64,000 nucleotides of DNA from Levilactobacillus andaensis (GCF_016861695.1 NZ_BOLP01000003.1:1-64000), one strand, 5' to 3'. Numbered from the stretch's first letter, positions 1-9,339 are shown. Numbers and translations are program-made. Notes: generated by a model not told the origin, from the letters alone.

Positions 1-3000
1 CGCCAAAGGTATAGTTAGTATCTTTCTTCAAATCTGCTTGGGCATCTGCCGTATAACGAATCGTGTAGTCGCCGCCAGCTTGAAGTTGGTCAACGGAAAC
101 TACTTTTTCCGTAGTGTTATCGACAACTTCATAGTCCTTTTGAGCGAGTACATCGTCAGCTCCCGTTACCTTGGTACCTAAGCTTCCAGTGATTTCAGGT
201 AAATGACCATCATTACCACCATAGATAACACTAGCATCCTGAATAGTCGGTGCCGCAGCTGCGGGAGTAATCGTGACCGTAGCAGAAACGTAAAGCCCAG
301 CATTCGGGTTATCCGGCGTTAAGCCCTTCACGTAACTCCGCCCAGCTTCCGTCAGCTTGAAGTAGTAAACACCAACGTTTTCAGGCGTAACTGCTGTATC
401 TGAATCCAGCGCATCAACGTAATAGAAGTTATCTGGGTTGGCAAATAGTCCTGCTAATTGTGCAGCCGTGACCGGAACAGTGCTAAATCCTGAACCAAAA
501 GCAGCTTCCGGATTTTCCAACGACGTACCGTAAACTTGCGACCAAGACTTAAAGCTCACCATACTAGCCTGGGTTGCGGCGTTAGTCGTCGCCATATTGT
601 TCACATCATTTGTAAAATCACTCAGTGACGTATCCATACCTTTGATGCCGGCATAAGCATCCTGACTATCTTTGACAATAGTAGCAGGGTCCGTTGAAGC
701 CTCTGCAGCCGTCAGAGATGATACAGCATCAGAATTGGTCTTAGATAGATCATCATAAACTTTGTTGACGGAATCCAGTAAGCTCTTTGCTGCAGCCTTT
801 TGATCAGCCGTGATGTCGGGCGAAGCCACAAATTTATCATAGATATCTTGCGCCGCGGCCTTCTCAGTATCGGCCTTAGCTTGATTGTCAGTAGCCTGTT
901 TAATCAACTTATCTAGTTTGGCCTTAGTTGGGACCAAAATGCTCGTGCTAGCCTGAGGAGCTGAGGCATCCGTAGAATCTGTACCCACAGCATTAGCCAC
1001 CGTTGACCAGTAATAGTCAGCGCTAGTAATCCCTGCAGTGGCACCATCAGTTGAAATTTGGCTATTAAGGGCATCGGTAACTGATTGGTTAGTTCCAACT
1101 TTAACAGTCGATTTAACAACTGTCTGACCATCAACGGTAGTACCACTAGCCGTATAGTAATGGGCAATTGGGTTAACAACAGGGTTGTCCCCAGTCACTG
1201 TAGTTCCTGCAGCCACGGAATTACTCATATCAACCGTTAAGTTATAGTTGACTGTTTTACCATCCGTAGGTGCAGGAATTGTAACCGTTGCTGGGGTAAA
1301 TCCTGGGATTTCAACCACAGTACTCTTACCAGCAACTGCATTCACTTCTATAGGATCTAATCCTGAAATTGTATTTCCGTCTTTATCAACTGGCGTCACA
1401 GTAGCCTTATAGGTCAAACTAACCGGAACCGAAGCGCTCTGAGTCGCAGCTCCAGTAACCACATAACTGTAGTAGGCGCCATCAGATGCGGTTGCGTCAT
1501 CACTAATATACTTCGTAGACGCCTGGCTCCCATCAACAACATACACATTACCGTCTGCGTCTGTTGGAACTACCGTCACCAAATTAGGATTTATTGTAGG
1601 ATCTGCCGCAATGGCCCGCTGTGCAGCAGCCACCGAAGAAAATACTAAAACAGTATCCCCAATGTTAGCAGTCACATGTGCTGGTGTAGCAGTGGTAGCC
1701 GTTTCCGTTTCTAAGGGCGTTGTCGCTGGTGCCTTAAAACTAACATCGACTTGTGCCGTCTTAGGTGTGTAATTAAACGAATCAATTCTAGCCGCATAGT
1801 TGTTTGTTTGAGCACCCGTAGAAGCGGCGATTGAGATTGAATATCCAGAGGCGGTATCACTGATTTTTCGTATAAAGTCGTGTCCACCCAAGCTAACTGT
1901 TAATTCTTGAGTTGAAGCAACATAAGTCATTGTAAAGTTATTTAACGGATTGCTCTTATTCAATGTTAGGGAACTCGCCGCCACTGTCATATCGGCACCA
2001 GTATCCGCTTGTAACAATCCATATTGACTACTATCTGTTGTCCGCCAGCCAAAGTAGGCCGCTGTGCCAGGATCAGCAGCGTCACCATCATCATCGGCCT
2101 CATTATGATAATTATCATAAACAAAACCAAACGCATTCGGCAGGTTACCTAATCCTAGTTTTTGGCCTACACCACCATGAGTCGCATATGCAGGGTCGCC
2201 GGGAGCAAAGATAATTCCAACACCATCTGCTCCATCAGTTTTGTTTCCAATTCCCAAAGCCCCGGTCATTGAAAAGTCATGGCTAAAGTCGATATCGTGT
2301 TCAAAGGAAACATGAGCTGCTTGGTGACCAGTGACTTGGCCACTCTGAAGCTCACCAAATGAATTATAAAAATCGTGGGGGGTGGTGCTGGTCAGCGCAA
2401 CTGAACCATCATTACCAATGGGAATATTGGATGTGTTCTTTGGAAGACCCTGCTTGCTGTTCGAATCATTGGCACTATTATTCACAAGAGTACCTTTGAA
2501 ATGGTCCTTAATCTGGTCGGCTGTAAGTTTGACTGTGCCATCCGTACCATCAACCTTGCTAACATCAACCTGTTGACCGGGTGTTAATACTGGATATTGT
2601 TGTCCAGCATTTGTATCTGGTGTAACAGATGTGGATTCTACTACCGGCGTTTTAGCTGCTGGAACGTTTTGCTCTGGAGTATCAGCCGGTGCTTTTTCGG
2701 TAACTTGCTCCGATTCTACAACTGGCGTCTGCGTCGTTGCTGGTGGCGTAGTCGGTGCTGGTGTAGTTGGTGTCCCAGTCTCAGCTGGCGTTGAAGCTGC
2801 TGGCGTCACACTGTCTGAAGATTTACTCAGAGTTGAGCTCTTAGTCGCTGCTGGAACCGGCGACTGAGAAATCTCAGAAGATGGCGTTTCCGTTGCCGCG
2901 TGGACATCAACCGTTCCGGCACTTTCTGCGATAGCTACTGCGGATAAACTAACCAATAGCGTCCCAAATAAACGGGTCTTGATTTTCCAGCCCGTATGCC

Positions 3001-3055
3001 CCTTGTATAAAATGAAGTTTTTCTTTGTCATTTGATTTGCCGCTTTTTGTCTCAA
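1..3055 (-). CDS. Lectin-domain surface adhesin, C-terminus outside window
   Basis: A large secreted adhesin that probably binds glycans on host or partner cells. The reading frame stays open from 3055 to the window edge, about 1018 codons, so the C-terminus and any wall anchor are missing. The start is a TTG at 3055, 9 nt after AAGGAGAGGT; the first ATG (3031) lies too far from that site. The N-terminus carries a KxYKxGKxW-like signal (ILYKGHTGWKIKTRL), then a hydrophobic stretch, and a Thr/Pro/Ser-rich linker to about residue 200. Residues about 220-425 look like a legume-type bacterial lectin domain (ADGVGIIFAPGDPA, NAFGFVYDNY). About 538-600 resembles a MucBP/Ig-like domain, 707-775 is a helical FIVAR-like segment, and the visible end (DYEVVDNTTEKV, YTIRYTADA) resembles MBG-type repeats. 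Domain names come from motif recognition only. Confidence 0.8.
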   Translation of the reverse strand, partial: MRQKAANQMTKKNFILYKGHTGWKIKTRLFGTLLVSLSAVAIAESAGTVDVHAATETPSSEISQSPVPAATKSSTLSKSSDSVTPAASTPAETGTPTTPAPTTPPATTQTPVVESEQVTEKAPADTPEQNVPAAKTPVVESTSVTPDTNAGQQYPVLTPGQQVDVSKVDGTDGTVKLTADQIKDHFKGTLVNNSANDSNSKQGLPKNTSNIPIGNDGSVALTSTTPHDFYNSFGELQSGQVTGHQAAHVSFEHDIDFSHDFSMTGALGIGNKTDGADGVGIIFAPGDPAYATHGGVGQKLGLGNLPNAFGFVYDNYHNEADDDGDAADPGTAAYFGWRTTDSSQYGLLQADTGADMTVAASSLTLNKSNPLNNFTMTYVASTQELTVSLGGHDFIRKISDTASGYSISIAASTGAQTNNYAARIDSFNYTPKTAQVDVSFKAPATTPLETETATTATPAHVTANIGDTVLVFSSVAAAQRAIAADPTINPNLVTVVPTDADGNVYVVDGSQASTKYISDDATASDGAYYSYVVTGAATQSASVPVSLTYKATVTPVDKDGNTISGLDPIEVNAVAGKSTVVEIPGFTPATVTIPAPTDGKTVNYNLTVDMSNSVAAGTTVTGDNPVVNPIAHYYTASGTTVDGQTVVKSTVKVGTNQSVTDALNSQISTDGATAGITSADYYWSTVANAVGTDSTDASAPQASTSILVPTKAKLDKLIKQATDNQAKADTEKAAAQDIYDKFVASPDITADQKAAAKSLLDSVNKVYDDLSKTNSDAVSSLTAAEASTDPATIVKDSQDAYAGIKGMDTSLSDFTNDVNNMATTNAATQASMVSFKSWSQVYGTSLENPEAAFGSGFSTVPVTAAQLAGLFANPDNFYYVDALDSDTAVTPENVGVYYFKLTEAGRSYVKGLTPDNPNAGLYVSATVTITPAAAAPTIQDASVIYGGNDGHLPEITGSLGTKVTGADDVLAQKDYEVVDNTTEKVVSVDQLQAGGDYTIRYTADAQADLKKDTNYTFG

Positions 3056-3721
3056 ATTTGACCTCTCCTTTTTCAACGGTGATGAACCCTCACGTGCTCA
3101 AGAACCGATTCGCCTAGTCCTGAATTCCAATCCTCAATCCCTATGTGTAATTGCCACAACACGACCCACGACAGCCAGTTAGTAAGATTACCTATCATTG
3201 GCCTGAATGCATATAAGCGTTGCAGTTAACCAGTGATAGTGTTAACGTAAGTCGATTTGTTCGTTTAAAGGAGTCCTTTTGGCTTCTTTATTATGTATCG
3301 TCCGGCTCTTTATCCACTTTTGGCATTCCGCCAAAGTTAAAAGGTTTTAGCAATTAGTCATTTGCCTACCGGATTTGCATATCAGCTTACTATATCAGAC
3401 TTACAGCTAACTTTTCAAGCACAAAGCATTGGCGACCAAAACCGTTTCGTCTACCAACCTTTTCGTAGCTGTTTTAATCATAACCACATTATAAGTGTGA
3501 TGGGACTAACATTCAAGGCGTTAATTCTTCGCGGACGGTAATAGTCACAAATAATCTTATATGTCACCAAAGTTTATGCAATCCGTTGCATATTATTTGT
3601 TAGTAATCGCAGTCGCGTGTTGTTCTATTGACTAAAATTCCTTCATATAGTGTTGCTGGAATTTACGACCAGATATTTTGCCGCGCCAAATTCGTATAAA
3701 CCGTCCAATAAAATTTTGAAA

Positions 3722-3759
3722 TAAAAAATGGCTATGCCTAAAAAATAAGACATAACCAT
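3722..3759 (-). terminator. Orphan rho-independent terminator
   Basis: Read on the minus strand, an imperfect 10-11 bp stem with G-U pairs is followed by a run of six T. The nearest upstream minus-strand gene (uvrA-like) already has its own terminator, so what this one ends is unclear. Confidence 0.45.
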
Positions 3760-3900
3760 CTAGAGATTCCGCTTCAATAACGCAACGATTTGGCAACCAC
3801 GTCATCCAATCATTCCCCGGCCGGTACCGTTGACATGTCGAAGGCTCACGCGCTCATTATTAGCCAGCTTGGTATATTGGTGCTGGTAGTGGCTTATTAT

Positions 3901-3950
3901 CTCCTGGTATCTCCTGGTATCTCCCGGCATCTCCCGCTATCCTCCGGTAA
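3901..3950. repeat. Five tandem 10-bp units
   Basis: Units CTCCTGGTAT, CTCCTGGTAT, CTCCCGGCAT, CTCCCGCTAT and a decayed fifth (CCTCCGGTAA) follow head to tail. The first two are identical and the others carry one to three changes. Confidence 0.8.
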
Positions 3951-4078
3951 GACTGCTTACTAATTCACTAGAACAAGCCATGCACACAGAATTCACATAG
4001 CCACTTGCAAGGAGGCTCACACACCCTTCACGTATTGAAAGTCCAACCTGTACAGGTAAAGGGAGTCCATCATGAATA

Positions 4079-4255
4079 ATGACCGAAAATATTAAAAAGA
4101 ACGCGACTAAAACTGATGACAATCCATTTTGCCATGCCGGAATGACCTGTGCTCCTGGTTGTGGCTGTGCAAGTGCCGATGGTCTTTGCCACTGCCCAAT
4201 GATTTCTGACCGCAAGTGTGCTTGTGACGGTTTCTGTGGAACACCTAAGCACTAG
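4079..4255 (+). CDS. Cysteine-rich 58-residue protein, metallothionein-like
   Basis: This small protein has nine cysteines (residues 18, 24, 28, 30, 37, 39, 47, 49, 53) plus histidines 19 and 38. They are arranged as CxC and CxxxCxC clusters (CAPGCGC, CHCPM, CACDGFC). That pattern suggests metal binding, as in bacterial metallothioneins, but I do not recognise the exact family. ATG 4079 is preceded by AAAGGGAG at 4058-4065, a spacing of 13 nt that is a little long; the earlier ATG at 4072 runs into a stop after seven codons. A strong bidirectional terminator follows 21 nt after the stop, which supports a real transcription unit. There is no signal peptide, so it should be cytoplasmic. A role in metal buffering or storage is inferred from composition only. 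Confidence 0.7.
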   Translation: MTENIKKNATKTDDNPFCHAGMTCAPGCGCASADGLCHCPMISDRKCACDGFCGTPKH

Positions 4256-4275
4256 TGATTCAGTGCTTGATACGC

Positions 4276-4318
4276 AAAAAATACGGTTGGTCCCAATTCG
4301 GAACTGACCGTATTTTTT
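4276..4318. terminator. Bidirectional terminator
   Basis: Perfect 12-bp arms AAAAAATACGGT and ACCGTATTTTTT surround an 18-19 nt loop. It can end the cysteine-rich gene on the plus strand and the UvrA-like gene on the minus strand. Confidence 0.9.
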
Positions 4319-4324
4319 GTGCAA

Positions 4325-6871
4325 CTAGCTTTCGTCAACCAAATGAAATTTTTCAAAATGTGCCTTCAGGTAATCCAGCGTCAAGCTCTTGGTCGTCTTG
4401 ATCAACTGTTGCGGCTCACCACTAGCCATCAACCGGCCACCGGCTTGCCCACCCTTGGGGCCGAGATCAATCAGATAATCGGCGTTGGCCATCAGATCAA
4501 GGTCATGCGTGATGATGATAATTGTGGCTCCCTTGGCCTTCAGGCTGTTGATCACGCCCAGTAACGTTTGCACGTCTTGCGGATGCAGGCCGACGGAAGG
4601 TTCGTCGAAGATAAATAGGGTCTTGCTTTGCCGTTTGTTCAAGTGGCTCATGAGCTTTAGCCGTTGCGCTTCCCCACCGGACAGGCTCGGCGTGCTTTCG
4701 CCTAAATGCAGGTAGCCCAATCCCATTTCATCCAGCAATTGGAGCTGTTTCTCAATCTTAGGGACCGTTTCAAAGACGCCTAATGCCTCACGGACCGATA
4801 AGTTCAGCAGGTCGACAATGTTGTAGCCGTGCCAACGAATCTGTTGAATCTCGTCCTTATACCGCGCGCCGTGGCAGTAAGGGCAGACCTCCTCCATGTC
4901 CGGCAAATACTGAATATCTAGGGTAATGGTGCCCAGTCCGCCACACTGTTCACACGCCCCCTGCTTGTTATTGTACGAGAAGTAGGCGAGACTGAATTTC
5001 TTGGCCTTAGCTTCTGGTAAATTGGCAAACATCCGGCGCAGATTATCCATGATGGTCGTGTAGGTGGCAATCGTCGAACGGGCATTCTTCCCAATTGGCT
5101 TGGCATCCACGGACACCACGTCCTTCAAATGGGTCTCCAGGGTCGTCACCTGTTTGGGCAGGGCGGCCTTGGCATTGGCTGCCTGAATGGCTGGAACCAG
5201 ACTGTCCAAGATCAAGCTCGTCTTACCAGCGCCAGAGAACCCCGTAACGGCAGTGATCTCGTTCCCAGGAATGGTCACGGCGATGTCGTGTAGATTAAAG
5301 TAATTCTGCACCTCAAACTGCGTGGTGAGCTCGTTGGCCTGCCGACTAGTGGGCACCTTGTCGTGCATGATTTTAGCCTGCCCCGAAATGTAAGGGCCGA
5401 TCAGTGATTGGGAATTTTCCGTTAAGTCCTGGGGCGTGCCCTCGGCAATGATCTGACCACCGGCATCCCCCGACCCGGGACCAATCTCGATCACCCAATC
5501 GGCTGCCGCAATGATGTCGACTTCATGATCGACCACGACCAAAGAATTTCCTTGAGCAATCAGTTCTCTAAAGATACGAATGAGTCCCTTAACGTTGTCG
5601 GGATGTAACCCAATGGAAGGTTCATCCAACACGTACAGAACGCCCGTTGTCTCCGTCCGGATGGTCTTGGCTAATTGAAGCCGTTGGAGTTCTCCGGTCG
5701 ACAGCGTATTGCCGTTCCGCGATAAGGTCAAATAGTCCAGCCCCAGCTCCAGCAAGGGCCGCAATGTATCCGTCAAATTTTTGAAGAGCACGTCAGCCAT
5801 GGCTTTCATCTCGGCGGGCAATTCATTTTGCGCCGCGGTTTGCCACTCTGACAGTGACCCCAGGGTCAGGTCAGCCACCTCCGCAATATTTTTACCCCCA
5901 ACTAATTGCGTCAAGAGTTCCGGATTCAGCCGCGTCCCATGACAGGTCGGGCACACAGAGAAGTGGAAAAATTCGTTGACCTTCTTGATGGCCCGGTCGC
6001 TCTTCACCGTCTTCAGGGAATCGTAGACTGCCTCGTGGGCGTTCTCGTAGAGTGTGTTATCGGTATGGAAAACCCGCCCGGTCGAGGTCCGAAAGTCCAC
6101 GGGATACTGCTTCTTGGCCCCGTTGAGGACAATGTCTTTCTCCCGGTCGGTGAGGTCCTTGTAGGGCACGTCAATGCGCACGCCCAGCGTTTCCGCCACC
6201 GTCGGCATAAAGTTTCGGCCGGGCAAATGCCATGAGGCCACGACCCCTTCTGCCAGGCTGAGGTTCTCATCACCAATCAGTTTGTCCTCGTCTAAGGTCT
6301 GAACCGTCCCCGTCCCATGACATTCTGGGCAGGCACCACCGGAATTGAAGGCAAAGTCTTCGGCGGATTTCGCCATGAACTCGACCCCACACTCCGGACA
6401 GGTCACGATTCCCATCTTGCTGTCTGTGCCACCCGGTAGATCCATGGCCTGAGCAACTTTCAGACTGGGCGCAATCCGATGCCCGTTGGGACAAACCATC
6501 GAGCCAAGGCGTGAGAAGATGAGCCGTACAACGTTGAACAGCTCGCTCATCGACCCCACCGTTGAGCGTTCGGAAGGGACTCCCGGCCGTTGCCGCAGGG
6601 CGATAGCGGATGGAATGTGCCGCACTTCCTGGACCTGCGACCGCTTGCTTTGACCGATTCGCCGTCTGGTATAGGTCGATAGTGCCTCCAGATAACGCCG
6701 CGACCCCTCCGCATATAAAATCCCCATGGCCAGTGAACTCTTCCCGGAGCCCGAGGGACCTGAAATCGCCACAAACTGATTCAACGGAATGTCCACGTCA
6801 ATATTTTTTAAATTATGGACGTTCCCACCACGTACACTAATATGTTCACGTTGTTTTTCACTCGTTGTCAT
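4325..6871 (-). CDS. UvrA-family ATPase (short UvrA paralogue)
   Basis: An ABC-type ATPase of the UvrA family, which scan DNA for bulky lesions or, in paralogues, may protect against DNA-binding drugs. It has two nucleotide-binding halves: Walker A GPSGSGKSS near residue 37 and GFSGAGKTS in the second half. Signature motifs are LSTGELQRL and LSGGEAQRL, and the Walker B segments read VLDEPSIGLHP and IFDEPSVGLHP. Zinc-type CPEC...CPEC and CEQC...CPYC knuckles are present. At 848 residues it is about 90 shorter than housekeeping UvrA (about 940), which fits class II UvrA proteins lacking part of the UvrB-binding region. ATG 6871 follows AAGGTGG at 7 nt and is preferred over the ATG at 6889, which lacks a ribosome site. 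No uvrB lies nearby. Confidence 0.9.
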   Translation of the reverse strand: MTTSEKQREHISVRGGNVHNLKNIDVDIPLNQFVAISGPSGSGKSSLAMGILYAEGSRRYLEALSTYTRRRIGQSKRSQVQEVRHIPSAIALRQRPGVPSERSTVGSMSELFNVVRLIFSRLGSMVCPNGHRIAPSLKVAQAMDLPGGTDSKMGIVTCPECGVEFMAKSAEDFAFNSGGACPECHGTGTVQTLDEDKLIGDENLSLAEGVVASWHLPGRNFMPTVAETLGVRIDVPYKDLTDREKDIVLNGAKKQYPVDFRTSTGRVFHTDNTLYENAHEAVYDSLKTVKSDRAIKKVNEFFHFSVCPTCHGTRLNPELLTQLVGGKNIAEVADLTLGSLSEWQTAAQNELPAEMKAMADVLFKNLTDTLRPLLELGLDYLTLSRNGNTLSTGELQRLQLAKTIRTETTGVLYVLDEPSIGLHPDNVKGLIRIFRELIAQGNSLVVVDHEVDIIAAADWVIEIGPGSGDAGGQIIAEGTPQDLTENSQSLIGPYISGQAKIMHDKVPTSRQANELTTQFEVQNYFNLHDIAVTIPGNEITAVTGFSGAGKTSLILDSLVPAIQAANAKAALPKQVTTLETHLKDVVSVDAKPIGKNARSTIATYTTIMDNLRRMFANLPEAKAKKFSLAYFSYNNKQGACEQCGGLGTITLDIQYLPDMEEVCPYCHGARYKDEIQQIRWHGYNIVDLLNLSVREALGVFETVPKIEKQLQLLDEMGLGYLHLGESTPSLSGGEAQRLKLMSHLNKRQSKTLFIFDEPSVGLHPQDVQTLLGVINSLKAKGATIIIITHDLDLMANADYLIDLGPKGGQAGGRLMASGEPQQLIKTTKSLTLDYLKAHFEKFHLVDES

Positions 6872-7035
6872 ACTTGCCCACCTTTGCATTTAGTTCCGTT
6901 CATGATAGTTTTCATTTTACACTGTCTTGCAACGTTACAGTCAAGTCAGGCGACCGAAAATTAGGTATTCTTCTTGGCCGGTATCCCTGTTCCGTTTACC
7001 GGGCAGTTTCATGCGAAAATCAGTCGTTAACCACG

Positions 7036-7066
7036 AAAAGCCGCCCCCGAAACAGAGGACGGCTCC
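7036..7066 (-). terminator. Terminator of the serine-repeat surface protein gene
   Basis: On the minus strand GAGCCGTCCTC pairs with GGGGGCGGC and is followed by TTTT. Confidence 0.85.
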
Positions 7067-7092
7067 AAATCAATAAATTATCTTACATCTGG

Positions 7093-9030
7093 TTATTTAC
7101 TCTTGCGATACAGCTTAGCGACTCCTACCGTGCCAATCAGTAGAACCAGCCCACCAAATAGTAATGAGAGGCTAGTCGTGTCATTTAATTGCGGAATCAG
7201 TGAGTTTTGCCGACTACTCTTTGCGGACTGCGCTGCTGACTTAGCAGAGGTCACCTTGGCTGGCGCACTAATTTGGTCAGCAGATGATCCCTTTCCATAG
7301 CTAGTAGCTACTGGCTTGCTGGCAGTTTTATCCGCCTGTGACATTTCAGTTTGGTTGCCGCCATTGTCGATGACGTCACCATCTCCACCGTTCTGGTTGT
7401 TGTTGGAGCTAACTACAGGAATGTTGGCATCAGTGTCACTTGAACTGGAAGAGCTTGGCACACTGGAAGAACTCGACGGATTTGACGAACTCGTGGAGCT
7501 TGATGAGCCCGGCAAACTAGAAGAACTTGCGGAATTGGAAGAATCGGAAGAACTTACAGAGCTCGATGAATTGGAAGAGTTAGACGAGTTTGAGGAGTTG
7601 GAAGAACTTGACGAACTGGAGGAGTTCGAGGAACTTGACGAGCTAGAAGAGTTTGACGAACTCGATGAGCTTGTTGAGTTAGAAGAACTTGACGAGCTGG
7701 AAGAGTTTGATGAACTCGATGAGCTTGATGAGTCGGAAGAACTTGACGAACTGGAGGAGTTCGATGAGCTTGATGAACTCGATGAGTTCGAGGAACTTGA
7801 CGAGCTGGAAGAGTTCGAGGAACTTGACGAGCTGGAGGAGTTCGATGAGCTTGATGAACTCGATGAGTCGGAAGAACTTGACGAGCTAGAAGAACTCGAG
7901 GAGCTTGACGAACTTTCATCAGAGCCTTTAACAATAAGTTTTGTGGCTGCAGTTATCGGTGCATACTGCGTGCCAAATTGATCAGTGTAGTTGTAGCTGT
8001 ATTGAATCGTATATTGGCCCGGTGTTTTGAAATTTTGTGCAGCTAAATCGTCTAAGGAAACCAATTGGTGTTGATCATTTAAAACAGTAACTTGAACTGT
8101 CATGTCGGTATCGTCCGGCTTATTCGTAACTTCAGCATCGCCAAACTTAATCTTGCCGTCGCTATGATTAGCATCTGTAACGGCCACGTTTTGGGTGAGA
8201 TCAATTGGCGTATTCGTATCAGCTTCAACTGCGGACGATGCGGTCACATCTGGCGTAGCGAGAACTTGCCATTTTTCATTAGCCTCAACGGATGACTTCA
8301 CCGCCAGCGTATCCGCCAACTCATTGGAGATGTTTTCCACGTAGTTTACTTGATAGGCACCTGGCGCTGCGGTAATGCGTTGATTCTGCTCTCCTAAAAC
8401 GGTCGCCCCATTATTTGTAATGGTGCCCCCGTCATTGTCAAACGTGGTTTCGTTTAAATAAGAGTTGCCTGTCCAAGCCTGCTTAATCCAAGGGTCTTGA
8501 ATAACGTCGTAATCATCGCTAATAAATTGACCACCTTGGTAAATCGTAAACGGCCCGGTTTCTTTAATCGTCGGCTGCGGATACACTAAAATTGGTATCT
8601 GAGCCTGTAATAATTCCCAGTCGCCATAATTGTGAAAAAGCTTGACTGAATAAGGTTCCGCTAGGTTGTTGCCTGCTAAGCTAAACGCATCTTGAGCATA
8701 AGATATTCCCCAGGGAAAAATGTTACTACTTAACGTATTTGCCCCCGGTTTGTGGATTGTGTTGATTGTTTCACCGGTTGCACTCAATCCCGAAAGTGTG
8801 TCATTGGTAAACATTCTAATGGGTTGTTTCAAGACCCATGCTGAAGTCGAACTTATGTCGTTGTTACCTGTATAATCATCTAATTTATAATCACCCGGCG
8901 CAATTAATTGTAATTCCTCACCATTTTTCCAAGCGTGAGTCAGTACTTGGGCATGGCCTGTTGTCAGTGATAGCGCCGATAATGTCAGAATAGAAATTGT
9001 TGCTGTGATTGCTTTTTGATAAAATTTCAT
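7093..9030 (-). CDS. Serine-rich-repeat cell surface protein
   Basis: A 645-residue exported protein. The signal peptide covers about residues 1-27 and ends at TGHA. A folded region of unknown type follows (to about 250), then an Ig-like segment (about 260-365) with PDVTASS and YTIQYSYNYTDQFG. Residues about 370-530 are almost pure serine arranged as S8-N or S8-D nonamers, a flexible wall-spanning stalk. The C-terminus has a hydrophobic helix and an RKSK tail, as in sortase substrates. However, the motif before it reads IPQLNDTT instead of LPxTG or the lactobacillar LPQTxE, so anchoring may be non-canonical. ATG 9030 follows GAGGGGAG. The promoter is overlapped by a cre-like site, suggesting carbon catabolite control. 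Function unknown; adhesion or biofilm roles would be guesses. Confidence 0.85.
   Translation of the reverse strand: MKFYQKAITATISILTLSALSLTTGHAQVLTHAWKNGEELQLIAPGDYKLDDYTGNNDISSTSAWVLKQPIRMFTNDTLSGLSATGETINTIHKPGANTLSSNIFPWGISYAQDAFSLAGNNLAEPYSVKLFHNYGDWELLQAQIPILVYPQPTIKETGPFTIYQGGQFISDDYDVIQDPWIKQAWTGNSYLNETTFDNDGGTITNNGATVLGEQNQRITAAPGAYQVNYVENISNELADTLAVKSSVEANEKWQVLATPDVTASSAVEADTNTPIDLTQNVAVTDANHSDGKIKFGDAEVTNKPDDTDMTVQVTVLNDQHQLVSLDDLAAQNFKTPGQYTIQYSYNYTDQFGTQYAPITAATKLIVKGSDESSSSSSSSSSSSSSSDSSSSSSSSNSSSSSSSSNSSSSSSSSNSSSSSSSSNSSSSSSSSDSSSSSSSSNSSSSSSSSNSTSSSSSSNSSSSSSSSNSSSSSSSSNSSNSSNSSNSSSSVSSSDSSNSASSSSLPGSSSSTSSSNPSSSSSVPSSSSSSDTDANIPVVSSNNNQNGGDGDVIDNGGNQTEMSQADKTASKPVATSYGKGSSADQISAPAKVTSAKSAAQSAKSSRQNSLIPQLNDTTSLSLLFGGLVLLIGTVGVAKLYRKSK
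7440..7921 (-). repeat. Serine-codon repeat encoding S8N/S8D nonamers
   Basis: About 27-bp coding units repeat many times, but the six serine codons are mixed (TCN and AGY), so the DNA is much less repetitive than the protein. The complementary strand therefore reads as a long Glu/Leu/Asp-rich open frame, which I treat as an artefact. Confidence 0.8.
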
Positions 9031-9078
9031 GATGCTAGCTCCCCTCGTGCTTAAAACCTGCTTCCCTCTTTTTGATTA

Positions 9079-9092
9079 GGAAAGCGCTTTCT
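9079..9092. promoter_or_regulatory. cre-like CcpA site
   Basis: The 12-bp palindrome GAAAGCGCTTTC (9080-9091) matches the core of the catabolite-responsive element. It lies about 13 nt downstream of the -10 box of the surface protein gene, so bound CcpA should block transcription start. Confidence 0.65.
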
Positions 9093-9104
9093 CAACTTAA
9101 TTTA

Positions 9105-9133
9105 ATCATATACTTTTGTGTGGGAATAATCAA
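9105..9133 (-). promoter_or_regulatory. Promoter of the serine-repeat surface protein gene
   Basis: The -35 box TTGATT (9128-9133) and -10 box TATGAT (9105-9110) are separated by 17 nt on the minus strand. The leader to the start codon is about 70 nt. Confidence 0.7.
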
Positions 9134-9308
9134 TCATACAATTAAACACTTACAGCTACTATTTGTTTGAACACTAAATTAACTATTGATATTATTGCAA
9201 TGTGCTATTATTTGGCGAAATTACTTTTGCAGTAGCCAAAATAGATAACTGCTATGGGGAAACCGTGTGGAAACACGCTTACGACATCTCACAAATTTTA
9301 CAAAAAAA

Positions 9309-9339
9309 GTGGTTAGCTCCATTGATAAGAGCTAACCAC
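9309..9339 (-). terminator. Terminator after the 83-residue ORF
   Basis: Perfect 10-bp arms GTGGTTAGCT and AGCTAACCAC are flanked by A and T runs, so it may work in both directions. Confidence 0.9.

Larger units (their letters stand above)
3056..4078. other. Gene-poor intergenic stretch
   Basis: I see no convincing gene here. It holds the 5' region of the adhesin, a hairpin with a T-run reading leftward at 3722-3759 (arms ATGGTTATGTC and GCATAGCCAT) with no gene directly in front of it, a 10-bp tandem repeat at 3901-3950, and a short inverted repeat ATGCAA-tccg-TTGCAT near 3580-3596. Confidence 0.5.

Noticed and set aside
3937-4215. 92-codon minus-strand frame opposite the cysteine-rich gene
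   Set aside because: TTG start without ribosome site, and the plus-strand cysteine pattern with its terminator is the better explanation.
7440-7921. CRISPR-like regular repeat
   Set aside because: Units are coding, not separated by unique spacers, and vary by synonymous codons.
7316-7981. Long plus-strand open frame rich in Glu, Leu and Asp
   Set aside because: It is the complement of the serine-codon repeat on the minus strand; no ribosome site and composition explained entirely by the repeat.
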